Of a DNA stretch of 34,969 bases, positions 1-7,211 are shown in pieces. The position numbers and the translations under genes are program-made. Positions within the stretch are counted from its first letter, which is position 1. Every line of letters starts with the position of its first letter. The stretch lies in assembly GCA_944384215.1 (NCBI GenBank), contig CALWSN010000092.1, forward strand, positions 1 through 34,969, written 5' to 3'. This DNA comes from an uncultured Clostridia bacterium. GTDB lineage: Bacteria; Bacillota; Clostridia; Lachnospirales; CAG-274. The notes beneath the pieces are model-generated. The model had not been told where the DNA came from. It did no database searches and saw only the letters and a program-made list of their open reading frames with translations.

Positions 1-234
1 GTATTACTTCTACAAAAAGAATATGACCCAGACTGCTATTTTAAAAGAAATAAATTTCTTGTAGAACATTCTAGCGTTATTATTGCAGTATATGATGAAA
101 AATATTTAAATAGTGGTACAAAAAATACTATAAATTATGCTTTAGAATTAAACAAAAATATAATATTTGTAAATCCTAATTTATTAAAAGCTTTTAATAT
201 AAAAATAGTTTATAGCAATCAATTTTTTGAATAA
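1..234 (+). CDS. YpsA/DUF1273-like protein, 3' end only
   Basis: Frame 1 is open from the window edge to a TAA at 232-234, leaving the last 77 residues of a protein. The visible part contains FKRNKFLVEHSSVIIAVYD, then an SGTKNTINYAL segment and IIFVNP. This pattern of a Rossmann-like strand ending in an AVYD turn, then G-T and an Asn-Tyr-Ala helix, resembles the C-terminal half of the DUF1273/YpsA family of the SLOG superfamily. Proteins of that superfamily are proposed to bind nucleotide-type ligands, and the exact function of this family is unclear. The start and N-terminal half lie outside the window. A hairpin at 274-298 follows, but without a convincing T-tract. The family call rests on pattern recognition only. 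Confidence 0.6.
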   Translation, partial: VLLLQKEYDPDCYFKRNKFLVEHSSVIIAVYDEKYLNSGTKNTINYALELNKNIIFVNPNLLKAFNIKIVYSNQFFE

Positions 235-273
235 TTTGTATTTAAAAACATATATTCCTAAACATTTTTAAAC

Positions 274-298
274 TTTAGCAATTTATAAAATTGCTAAA
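274..298. other. Perfect 11-bp hairpin after the DUF1273-like gene
   Basis: The arms TTTAGCAATTT (274-284) and AAATTGCTAAA (288-298) are exact reverse complements around a 3-nt loop. No run of T follows on the plus strand, so it is only a weak terminator candidate for the upstream gene. It may instead act as an RNA 3'-end stabiliser. Confidence 0.5.
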
Positions 299-300
299 TA

Positions 301-358
301 ATTTAAAACAAAATCATTTATAAATTTTATTTAAAAATTATTAAGTCATATCTTAATT
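301..358 (-). repeat. Dispersed noncoding repeat, copy A
   Basis: Read on the minus strand, this segment aligns over about 58 nt with 21649-21706 on the plus strand. There are about three mismatches and a 35-nt identical core beginning TATGACTTAATAATTTTTAA. Both copies are noncoding and both begin within about 15 nt of a terminator-like hairpin (370-403 here). Base composition alone does not explain a 35-nt identity. The origin is unknown. Confidence 0.75.
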
Positions 359-369
359 GCAATAAATAA

Positions 370-403
370 AAAGGTATATTGAAAAATTTTTCAATATACC
401 TTT
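370..403. terminator. Bidirectional intrinsic terminator
   Basis: A perfect 17-bp inverted repeat (370-386 and 387-403) forms a stem rich in AGGTATATTG and its complement. On the minus strand it is followed by a T-rich stretch. It lies just past the last stop codon of the leftward methyltransferase-hslO unit, and it also faces the rightward gene ending at 234. Confidence 0.75.
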
Positions 404-409
404 AATAAG

Positions 410-616
410 TTATTTTTTATTATCTAAAAAAAGAAATAATATACCAAGATTATTGATAAAAATATAAAGAATTAATCTGTATAAAACAAAAAAAGTAATT
501 TTTACCTTTTTATCAAAAGTAGAAACAATACTTAATAAAATGATTTAAAAAAACATTATAGTAAAAATTATACCTAATATTTTTTTAGATATTACTATAT
601 CCTTTATTTTGTACAT
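410..616 (-). pseudogene. Possible decayed small membrane protein ORF downstream of hslO
   Basis: On the minus strand an ATG at 616-614 overlaps the last 13 nt of hslO. It opens a 68-codon frame ending at TAA 412-410, interrupted once by an in-frame TAA at 547-545. Translation before the stop gives a basic start (MYKIKD) and a hydrophobic helix. After the stop the frame is again hydrophobic, with segments such as FFVLYRLILYIFINN and GILFLFL, ending DNKK. The overlap with hslO suggests translational coupling, and the terminator at 370-403 follows directly. Hydrophobic character on both sides of the stop suggests a nonsense-inactivated small membrane gene. Because AT-rich DNA readily yields Phe/Ile/Leu codons, a chance open frame remains possible. 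No family is recognised. Confidence 0.35.
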
Positions 617-1482
617 TCGTTTAAAAGATTTATTAAATCTTGCTCATTAAATTCATAATCTTTATTACAAAAATGGCAATGTAAAGTTGCTTTTTTATCT
701 TCTTTAATTATATTTTGTAATTCTTCTTTACCAATGCTTATTAAAGCTTGTTCTACACGCTCTTTAGAGCAGTTACAATAAAATTTAACAGGTATTTTAT
801 CAAGTATATTAACACCAAACTCTCCTAAAAGCATATCTAATATATTTTCTATTGTATTGCCTTCTTCTAAAAGAGTTGTAAAAGATTTCATAGTTGCAAG
901 TTTATTTTCTAAACTACTTATTATATTTTCATCTGCATCAGGCATAACTTGTATAATAAAGCCACCAGCTTGCTTAATAGAATAATCTCTATCTACTAAC
1001 ACACCAAGGCTAACAGCAGATGGAGTTTGTTCAGATTTTGCAAAATAGTAAGTTAAATCTTCTGCTATTTCTCCAGATACAAGGGGAATTTGTCCTACAT
1101 AAGGTTCTTTAAGCCCCATATCTTTTATAATTGTAAGGCTACCTTCACCTAAAGCACCTTGTACGTCAAGCTTACCATTAGGTTTTAAAGGTATATCTAC
1201 AATAGGGTTAAAAGGATAGCCTTTAACTCTTGCTTTGCTATCTCCTGTAACTATTAAGCCTTTACCTGGCCCATCTCCATTTATTCTTATAGTAACAAGG
1301 TCATCATCAGCCTTTAACATACTACCCATAATAGATACAGCAGTTAATGCTCTACCTAAAGCGGCAGACATAACAGGTGATGTTTTATGATGTAAAAATG
1401 CTTGTTGTACAGTTTCTCTAGTGTTAGCTATAAATACTCTAACACTGCCTTCTCCAGCAATTGCTCTTAAAATATAGTCCAT
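604..1482 (-). CDS. hslO: Hsp33 redox-regulated holdase chaperone
   Basis: This 292-residue protein matches the cytoplasmic chaperone Hsp33, which is switched on by oxidative unfolding and binds aggregating proteins. The N-terminal half has family features such as TSPVMSAALGRAL and the GDGPGKGLIVTGD segment. The C-terminal zinc switch is intact: CNC at Cys236/Cys238 and CHFC at Cys269/Cys272, spaced as in the E. coli protein. Length is normal. The start at 1482 has a good ribosome binding site (AAAGGAG a few bases upstream). It lies 21 bp downstream of the methyltransferase gene on the same strand, so the two are probably cotranscribed from the promoter at 2292-2320. No truncation is seen. 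Confidence 0.97.
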   Translation of the reverse strand: MDYILRAIAGEGSVRVFIANTRETVQQAFLHHKTSPVMSAALGRALTAVSIMGSMLKADDDLVTIRINGDGPGKGLIVTGDSKARVKGYPFNPIVDIPLKPNGKLDVQGALGEGSLTIIKDMGLKEPYVGQIPLVSGEIAEDLTYYFAKSEQTPSAVSLGVLVDRDYSIKQAGGFIIQVMPDADENIISSLENKLATMKSFTTLLEEGNTIENILDMLLGEFGVNILDKIPVKFYCNCSKERVEQALISIGKEELQNIIKEDKKATLHCHFCNKDYEFNEQDLINLLNECTK

Positions 1483-1503
1483 TTTTATCTCCTTTTTATA
1501 TAA

Positions 1504-2259
1504 TTATTTTCCATTTTCACAAGCTACAAAAAATACTCGTTGGCTATTTTCTTTTGGTTCATTAAATGTAAGCTCATCATAAACACCTAAAAGATTTAGC
1601 CCAGATTTTTTTATAAGCTCTTTTATTTTTTCTATTGAGTAGGCTTTTTCATAATGAATTTCTTCAAACCTATGATAAAGCCCTGTTTCTTCATCTTCTA
1701 TAAAAAAGTTTGTGTAAAACTCATTTATCATTTCTTCATTATCAAAATAATTTTCTAGGGTATATGCAGAATTTTCAGTAGTTTGAGAAAAATTATTGTC
1801 TGATAAAACATTCTCAAATTTGTATATAGTGTTTATATCAAAAATAAAAAGTCCTTTAGGCTCTAAATAGTTATTTACCCATTTAAAAACTTGCAACAGT
1901 TCATTTTCTTCTAATATGTAGTTTATACTATCACATATACTAAGTATACAATCTACTGTGCCATATAGTTCAAACTCTCGCATATCTTGTTGTAAATATA
2001 ATATATTTACGTTTTCTTTTATAGATTTTTCTCTAGCCTTTGCAAGCATTTGATAAGATGCATCTATACCTATTAGCTCATAACCTTTTTTGGCAAGAGG
2101 TATAGCAATGTTACCAGTGCCACAGCCTAAATCTGCTATTAGTTTAGGTTTTAAGTTAAACTTGTCCCATATTTTTTCTATATATATAAGCCAATCTTCA
2201 TAAGGGATATTTTCCATAAAAGTGTCATATACTTCGGCAAAGTTTTCATAAATAGACAT
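1504..2259 (-). CDS. Class I SAM-dependent methyltransferase
   Basis: The protein has 251 residues. The SAM-binding motif I is clear (LIADLGCGTGNIAIPLA, about residues 41-57), followed by the acidic motif II end GYELIGIDAS and a motif-IV-like VDCILSICDSINY. The C-terminal part contains the FNEP and RVFFVACE strands common in small-molecule or unassigned methyltransferases of Firmicutes. The substrate cannot be told from sequence. The ATG at 2259 is preceded by AAGGAG. It is first in a leftward unit with hslO 21 bp downstream, and a near-consensus promoter (TTGAAA-17-TATAAT) sits at 2292-2320. The pairing with hslO does not by itself indicate a redox role. Confidence 0.88.
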   Translation of the reverse strand: MSIYENFAEVYDTFMENIPYEDWLIYIEKIWDKFNLKPKLIADLGCGTGNIAIPLAKKGYELIGIDASYQMLAKAREKSIKENVNILYLQQDMREFELYGTVDCILSICDSINYILEENELLQVFKWVNNYLEPKGLFIFDINTIYKFENVLSDNNFSQTTENSAYTLENYFDNEEMINEFYTNFFIEDEETGLYHRFEEIHYEKAYSIEKIKELIKKSGLNLLGVYDELTFNEPKENSQRVFFVACENGK

Positions 2260-2291
2260 ATTTATAACTCCTTAAAATTTTACTAATATAT

Positions 2292-2320
2292 ATTATATCT
2301 TTATATAAAGTATTTTTCAA
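2292..2320 (-). promoter_or_regulatory. Promoter of methyltransferase-hslO unit with embedded palindrome
   Basis: On the minus strand, TTGAAA (2320-2315) is separated by 17 nt from TATAAT (2297-2292), close to the sigma-A consensus. The spacer contains the perfect 12-bp palindrome CTTTATATAAAG (2299-2310), a plausible operator for the divergently transcribed TetR-type regulator. Confidence 0.7.
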
Positions 2321-2325
2321 GATTC

Positions 2326-2354
2326 TTTACAAAAAAATGTATTTATACTATACT
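2326..2354 (+). promoter_or_regulatory. Promoter of the TetR-type regulator
   Basis: TTTACA (2326-2331), a 17-nt spacer and TATACT (2349-2354) lie just before the AGGAGGG ribosome binding site. The inferred transcript start near 2361 gives a very short leader of about 15 nt. The -35 box is only 5 bp from the -35 box of the opposing promoter, so the two are back to back. Confidence 0.65.
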
Positions 2355-2375
2355 ATTTTTAAAAGGAGGGTTTTT

Positions 2376-2939
2376 ATGACAGCTTCTACTATTACAAAAA
2401 ATATTTTATCAAAAAGTTTAAAAGAGTTATTATATGAAAAGCCATTTAATAAAATAAGTGTATTAGATATTACTAAAAAAAGTGGTTTAAATAGACAAAC
2501 CTTTTATTATCATTTTGAAGACAAATTTGAGCTTATAAAATGGATATATAATAATGACTTATTACATATAAGCAATGAAATAACACTTGATAATTGGAAT
2601 ATAAAACTTTTAGATGCTTTAAAAGTTTTAAAAAAGCAAAAACATTTTTATGTATGTATTGTAAAATGTGATGAAAATTATTTTAAGTCTTATTTTTTTA
2701 ATGTTATAAAAAAATTATTTTTAAAGGGTATTAAAAAGATAGATGTAGAAAAAACATTAGATAATAAAAATATAGATTTTTTTGCTACTTACTTTTCTCA
2801 CGGTATGTGTGGCATTATAATAGATTGGATAAGAAATGGTATGAAAGAAGATGAAGAAGAAATCACTAAAAGGTTAAAAAGTTTGGTAGATAATATAAAG
2901 GCTTATGTTATAGAAGGGTTAAAAAATAATAGAGCATAG
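2376..2939 (+). CDS. TetR/AcrR-family transcriptional regulator (DhaS-like)
   Basis: The protein has 187 residues from the ATG at 2376. I chose this start because AGGAGGG lies 5 nt upstream, and an upstream in-frame ATG at 2337 would lie inside the promoter spacer. The N-terminal helix-turn-helix is typical of TetR proteins: a helix ending in FNKISVLDI, then TKKSGLNRQTFYYHFEDKFE, about residues 28-55. The C-terminal half, with FFATYFSHGMCGIIIDWIRNGM, resembles the ligand-binding domain of the DhaS subgroup. Neighbours are a divergent methyltransferase-hslO unit and, 42 bp downstream, a membrane protein that it may control. The ligand is unknown. A palindrome at 2299-2310 in the divergent region is its best operator candidate. 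Confidence 0.88.
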   Translation: MTASTITKNILSKSLKELLYEKPFNKISVLDITKKSGLNRQTFYYHFEDKFELIKWIYNNDLLHISNEITLDNWNIKLLDALKVLKKQKHFYVCIVKCDENYFKSYFFNVIKKLFLKGIKKIDVEKTLDNKNIDFFATYFSHGMCGIIIDWIRNGMKEDEEEITKRLKSLVDNIKAYVIEGLKNNRA

Positions 2940-2981
2940 TTATTAAAATATAACCTTTTTAATGAAAGTGAGATAAAATTT

Positions 2982-3521
2982 ATGGAGGATAAAAATTCAA
3001 AAATTATTATAAACATTGTAATGTTTATGGCATTATTTTCACCAATTTTTATAACAACAAATTATATACTTATATATATTTTTTTGATGTTAGAAGAGAT
3101 TTCTAATGTTAAACCAGGTGAAGATTTTGGCAATGGCACAGGCTTTATACTAATTATACTCTTTGTTGCAGCATTTTTTAAAATTATTATTTTTTTAGGT
3201 TCAATAATAATATATTTTATTTTTTCAATGATTAAAGATTTAAAAGATTTTAAACATAGTTTTGCAATAGTTGTTATTGATTTTATTTCTTTACTTTTAA
3301 GTTGTTATATTTTTATAGAAATTACACAAAAAGATATAGTTTATCTTAATATTGTTATACTATATAGTTTATATATTACATTATTTTTTATTTTTGTAAT
3401 TATTTATTTTTTAAAAGATAAATTTATTATTTTTAATATTTTTGTTAAATTAATAGGTATTTTAATTTTGATAAATATTATATATATAATTTTATATATA
3501 ATTAAAATTATATTTTTTTAA
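2982..3521 (+). CDS. Polytopic membrane protein of unknown function
   Basis: The protein has 179 residues and is very hydrophobic. Apparent membrane segments lie at about residues 8-38, 54-84, 92-113, 118-143 and 147-179, separated by short charged loops such as KDLKDFKHS. No family motif is recognised. Its ribosome binding site is weak (a GAAAGTGAG-like stretch). It follows the TetR-type gene by 42 bp with no terminator between, so it is probably cotranscribed with and perhaps controlled by it. A bidirectional terminator at 3547-3586 closes the unit. Codons are strongly A/T-ending even for this genome, consistent with low expression. Confidence 0.7.
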   Translation: MEDKNSKIIINIVMFMALFSPIFITTNYILIYIFLMLEEISNVKPGEDFGNGTGFILIILFVAAFFKIIIFLGSIIIYFIFSMIKDLKDFKHSFAIVVIDFISLLLSCYIFIEITQKDIVYLNIVILYSLYITLFFIFVIIYFLKDKFIIFNIFVKLIGILILINIIYIILYIIKIIFF

Positions 3522-3546
3522 CAAATATTATAGGTATATAAAAGTT

Positions 3547-3586
3547 AAAAAGTAATAGAGGCTAATTTTAACCTCTATTACTTTTT
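3547..3586. terminator. Bidirectional intrinsic terminator between convergent units
   Basis: The 15-bp arms AAAAAGTAATAGAGG (3547-3561) and CCTCTATTACTTTTT (3572-3586) are perfect complements around a 10-nt loop. T-tracts are present in both directions. It serves the rightward membrane-protein gene (stop 3521) and the leftward amidohydrolase gene (stop 3595). Confidence 0.9.
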
Positions 3587-3594
3587 ATTATAAT

Positions 3595-5169
3595 TTATTT
3601 TTCAAAAATAACTTTATCTAATTTTATAGTTTTTAAAATGGCTATATTTTTAATTTCATTTTTAGGTATTTTTAAAGGGTTTTTTGATAAAATTACAAAG
3701 TTAGCTTGTTTGCCTATTTTTATAGAGCCTTTTATATTTTCTTCAAAATATTGATAGCTAGCATTAATAGTAATAGCTTTAATAGCATCAATAGGCTCTA
3801 TGATTTCATCTTTACCAAGAGAAATACCATTTTTAGTAATACGGTTTGTAGCACACCATATAGTTTCTATCATATTAGGCATAATAACAGGTGTGTCTTG
3901 GTGAAGAGTGTAAACTATATTAAGTTTTTTAGAAGAGTTTAAAGGGCTTATGCTATATGCTCTATCACCTAAATTTTTTATATGAATATCTCCCCAATGG
4001 TAAGTATGGGCCACAAAATAAGAAGGTATTATGTTAAGCTCTTTTACAAGTGGTAATAAGTCTTTTCTAAGCAGTTGAGCGTGTATCATAACAGGTCTAA
4101 TATTGTTATTAGATTTAGTTTCTTCTTTAGCTTGTTTATAGCATCTTATAAATTGTTCACAAGCAGCATCACCATTACAATGTACTAATATTTGAACATT
4201 TTCTAAAAGAGCTTTTTTAAAAAAGCTAGTTAGTTCTTCATCTTTATATATAGGGTAACCTTTATAATCTTGTTCATTTTCATATGGTTTTGTAAGCCAA
4301 GCAGTTTTACCTTGAGGGCTACCATCTAAAAATGCTTTATATCCTAAAAGTTTTATACCATTATTATATTGTTTAAAATAAGTTTTTTCATCTTTTAATA
4401 AATTAGGATAATTTTTTATATCAACATATCCTATTTTATCAATAATGTTATCTGCACATTGTAACATACCAAGTTCTTTTGGAGTTAAAAGTCCTTCTTG
4501 AGCAGTAGTTATACCATAGCTTGCATAAATATTTTGTGCTTTATTCATCATTTCTTTAATATCATTTTGTGTAGGGTTATAAACTGTTGCACATTTTGAT
4601 ATAAAGGCATTTTCTTCTAAATATCCGTTAGGTTCATTAGAGTTTTTTATACGTCCTATTTTACCACCTGGTTGTTCTTTAGTATTTTCATTTATATTAA
4701 ATAAGTCAAGTCCTTTTTGATTAACTATACCCATATGCCCAGAAGTATGAGTTAATAAAATAGGGTTTTCTATACCTATACTATCTAGAACAAATTTATC
4801 AGGGTGTACTTTTTCTTTTAAATTGTTATGGTCATAACCAAAGCCTATAATCCATTCATCTTTAGGTATATTATTATCTTTTGCAAATTTTAAAATAATA
4901 TTTTTAATATCATCAAAGCTTTTAGCATCTTGTAGTTTTGCAAATTTTGTGGTTAACCCAAAACCAGATAAATGGCTATGAGGATCTAAAAAGGCAGGTA
5001 GCATAGTATTACCATTTAAGTTAAAAAGATTTGCATCTTTATGATTTTTAATAAGATTATCAAAACTATCTATTTCTTTTATAATACCATTTTCTACTAA
5101 AACAGCCTCAGCATAAAGTTTATCTTCTAAAGTTATAATATCTCCACCATAGTATATAGTTTTATTCAT
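3595..5169 (-). CDS. YtcJ-like metal-dependent amidohydrolase (amidohydrolase family 3)
   Basis: The protein has 524 residues. The first metal motif DPHSHLSGFG (about residues 62-71) follows an N-terminal beta-sandwich strand set. Further metal or catalytic elements are VHCNGDAA, MIHAQ and LHQDTPV, and the C-terminal composite domain contains INASYQYFEENIKGSIKIGK and FVILSKNPL. This layout is that of the YtcJ/Amidohydro_3 group within the amidohydrolase superfamily, whose members hydrolyse amide or related bonds in cyclic or N-acyl compounds. The substrate here is not predictable. There is no signal peptide, so it is cytoplasmic. GGAGGT precedes the ATG at 5169. It lies 63 bp downstream of oleate hydratase on the same strand, with a palindrome (5187-5205) in the gap. 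Confidence 0.88.
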   Translation of the reverse strand: MNKTIYYGGDIITLEDKLYAEAVLVENGIIKEIDSFDNLIKNHKDANLFNLNGNTMLPAFLDPHSHLSGFGLTTKFAKLQDAKSFDDIKNIILKFAKDNNIPKDEWIIGFGYDHNNLKEKVHPDKFVLDSIGIENPILLTHTSGHMGIVNQKGLDLFNINENTKEQPGGKIGRIKNSNEPNGYLEENAFISKCATVYNPTQNDIKEMMNKAQNIYASYGITTAQEGLLTPKELGMLQCADNIIDKIGYVDIKNYPNLLKDEKTYFKQYNNGIKLLGYKAFLDGSPQGKTAWLTKPYENEQDYKGYPIYKDEELTSFFKKALLENVQILVHCNGDAACEQFIRCYKQAKEETKSNNNIRPVMIHAQLLRKDLLPLVKELNIIPSYFVAHTYHWGDIHIKNLGDRAYSISPLNSSKKLNIVYTLHQDTPVIMPNMIETIWCATNRITKNGISLGKDEIIEPIDAIKAITINASYQYFEENIKGSIKIGKQANFVILSKNPLKIPKNEIKNIAILKTIKLDKVIFEK

Positions 5170-5186
5170 AAAAACACCTCCATATT

Positions 5187-5205
5187 GGTATAATAATATT
5201 ATACC
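5187..5205. promoter_or_regulatory. Inverted repeat covering a likely -10 element before the amidohydrolase gene
   Basis: GGTATAAT and ATTATACC are perfect 8-bp complementary arms with a 3-nt spacer. On the minus strand the arm supplies a TATAAT sequence 18 or more nt upstream of the GGAGGT ribosome binding site. It could be an operator over a promoter, or simply a symmetrical -10 region. No regulator can be assigned. Confidence 0.4.
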
Positions 5206-5232
5206 ACCAATAATAATATTAAAGTATAAATA

Positions 5233-6942
5233 TTATCTAAAAGATGTTTTTATAGCATTTTTAATAACAACAGGGTCTTTTTTATATGGTGTTACTGGAC
5301 ATATTTTTTTACCTTTATATCCCATAAGCTCATATATAGCCATTCTTGCTGCCCTTACAGAATATTCTTCTGTAAATACCATATCTTCAGGTATTTCTAC
5401 AAATTGGCTAACAAAAGCAACATTTACAGAATTTTTAGGCACAACATTAGGTCTGTCACACATTTTTCTTGGTTGAAATTGTGAATCTATATAAGGCATC
5501 ATACAAGGTATAACATTTACAACAGTGTCTAATATTTCATCTTTTTCATTTAAAAAATGTAAATGATATAAAAGTTCTTCTAAAATTTCTTTACCTGTAC
5601 ATTCTCGCATAGGTTTTTTAATATAGTTACCTATTTTATCTGTATAAAGTCCATAGCCCCAAAAGATAGTTGTATCCATAGGTTGTTTTTTAAAGTGTGG
5701 TTGTGCTGCAACAACTATACTCATAAGCCAGTTAGAATCTTTAAATGTCATTAAAGCACCACTACCTGGTATATTTTTTGAAAAGTTTTCTATCATTTTT
5801 AAAAGCTTGTTACCTTTCATAGTAACAGTAAAGCTTTCCCAGTTAGTTTCTTCTGGTTTATCAAAAAATGGTTCTGGGTTTCCAAAGCCTTCTCTTTTTT
5901 TAGCTATTTTTCTCCAAAGTTCACCAGACATAGGATTTTTAGGTTCATATGCTGGAGCAGTGTTAAAATCGCCAAGAGTAGCATTATCTGTCATACAACC
6001 ATTTGTTATAATACATAAATCTTTTTCTGTTAATTGAATTTGTTTTTCTTTATTATTTTCTTTTATATAAAGTGTTTTTGCAATAGTTTTTTCACCATCT
6101 TCAAAGTCTATGTCAGTAACTGTTTGATTTGTTCTAAAATCTACACCTTTATCTTTTAAATATTTTTTTAAAGGTAATATTACAGATTCATATTGATTAT
6201 ATCTAGTTCTTGTAACACCTTCTAAAGTTTCTATTCTTGAAAACTCAAATATCATTCTATCCATATATCTTTTAAACTCAAATAAACTAGACCATTTTTG
6301 AAAAGCAAATGTTGTTTGCCACATATACCAAAAGTTTGTTTCAAAAAAGTGAGGTGTGTCTTTAAACCAGTCTTCTATTGTAAGATTGTCTAATTTTTTT
6401 TCTGGTGTTTTCATAAGTTTTGCAAGAGCTAATCTATCAGAATTATTAAAGCCCATAGATTTTACATTTAAAATGTTACCATCTTTATCAACAAGTCTTG
6501 CTTGGGCACAAGTAGGGTGGTGTTTATCAAAGTTTAATATTTCTTCTGTAACACTAATACCTTCTTGCTCTAATGATGGTATAGTAGATAATAGCTCCCA
6601 AAAATTTTCGTATGTTTCTTCGTTTAGCATTCTACCACCACGACATAAAAAGCCATTTTCTATGTTACCACTACCGTCATTACTACCACCTAGTATAGGT
6701 AAGCCTTCTAAAATATGAATGTTTTTACCAGCCATTTTACAATCTCTTATAAGATAAACAGCACCAGCTAAAGAGCCTATACCTCCACCTACAAAATATA
6801 CATCTCTATTTGTATCTAAGGGAGCATTTAACATTTTATTTGTTTTGTTTTTGTCATAAGCTTTTTTTATAGTAGCACCTGTTACAACAGCCATACCAGT
6901 TAAGCCTATTAATTTTGCTATTTGATTTTTATTTAGTTTCAT
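5233..6942 (-). CDS. ohyA: Oleate hydratase (fatty acid double-bond hydratase, formerly MCRA)
   Basis: This 569-residue protein matches oleate hydratases, FAD-binding enzymes that add water to cis-9 unsaturated fatty acids to give 10-hydroxy acids. In gut bacteria this is linked to detoxification of host or dietary fatty acids. The dinucleotide-binding GGGIGSLAGAVYL motif lies at about residues 52-64. Family segments include the NEETYENFWELLSTIPSLEQ helix and FQKWSSLFEFKRYMDRMI. In the conserved RGGREM loop this protein has RGGRML (residues 101-106), with Met105 at the position of the Glu used by the best-studied enzymes. The N-terminal 28 residues form a basic-hydrophobic segment (KLIGLTGMAVVTGATI) that could contact the membrane. 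It heads a leftward pair with the amidohydrolase. Confidence 0.95.
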   Translation of the reverse strand: MKLNKNQIAKLIGLTGMAVVTGATIKKAYDKNKTNKMLNAPLDTNRDVYFVGGGIGSLAGAVYLIRDCKMAGKNIHILEGLPILGGSNDGSGNIENGFLCRGGRMLNEETYENFWELLSTIPSLEQEGISVTEEILNFDKHHPTCAQARLVDKDGNILNVKSMGFNNSDRLALAKLMKTPEKKLDNLTIEDWFKDTPHFFETNFWYMWQTTFAFQKWSSLFEFKRYMDRMIFEFSRIETLEGVTRTRYNQYESVILPLKKYLKDKGVDFRTNQTVTDIDFEDGEKTIAKTLYIKENNKEKQIQLTEKDLCIITNGCMTDNATLGDFNTAPAYEPKNPMSGELWRKIAKKREGFGNPEPFFDKPEETNWESFTVTMKGNKLLKMIENFSKNIPGSGALMTFKDSNWLMSIVVAAQPHFKKQPMDTTIFWGYGLYTDKIGNYIKKPMRECTGKEILEELLYHLHFLNEKDEILDTVVNVIPCMMPYIDSQFQPRKMCDRPNVVPKNSVNVAFVSQFVEIPEDMVFTEEYSVRAARMAIYELMGYKGKKICPVTPYKKDPVVIKNAIKTSFR

Positions 6943-7031
6943 ATATAAAACCTCTTTTCTATAATTTTTACTTAAATTTATAACTTCTTATAATATATTA
7001 ACTAAGTTTATTTTATACCTTTTAATATGAT

Positions 7032-7045
7032 TTGTACTTATACAA
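7032..7045. promoter_or_regulatory. Weak operator candidate upstream of ohyA
   Basis: TTGTA and TACAA form an inverted repeat with a 4-nt spacer inside the 269-bp gap between the divergent ohyA and folD genes. A related TATACTTGTA string follows at 7051-7060. I could not find a convincing promoter for ohyA in this gap, so the role is guesswork. Confidence 0.25.
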
Positions 7046-7141
7046 TTATTTATACTTGTAAAATTTTTATACAGATTTTAAAAGTGTCTAAATTTTTATA
7101 AGAATATAATTTTAATTACTACAAAAATAGTTTTATTCTAT

Positions 7142-7170
7142 TTGACAAAGAATATTATTAATTATATAAT
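7142..7170 (+). promoter_or_regulatory. Consensus sigma-A promoter of the folD-recA unit
   Basis: TTGACA (7142-7147), a 17-nt spacer and TATAAT (7165-7170) match the housekeeping consensus exactly. The inferred start near 7177 leaves a leader of about 35 nt before the folD ATG. No further terminator is visible until 15253. Confidence 0.85.
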
Positions 7171-7211
7171 AAATTAGGCTATTAAAAAATTTAAAACTAG
7201 AAAGGTATAAT

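Noticed and set aside
1504-2259. DNA modification methyltransferase of a restriction system
   Set aside because: The protein has the small-molecule class I layout without a DPPY/NPPY or PCQ-type DNA methyltransferase motif, and no restriction gene is nearby.
2337-2375. Upstream ATG extending the TetR-type protein by 13 residues
   Set aside because: It lies inside the promoter spacer, and the AGGAGGG site fits the ATG at 2376.
7022-7211. SOS (LexA) operator in front of the recA-containing unit
   Set aside because: I looked for GAAC-type inverted repeats before folD, cinA and recA and found none. The divergent Clostridial form could still be missed by eye.
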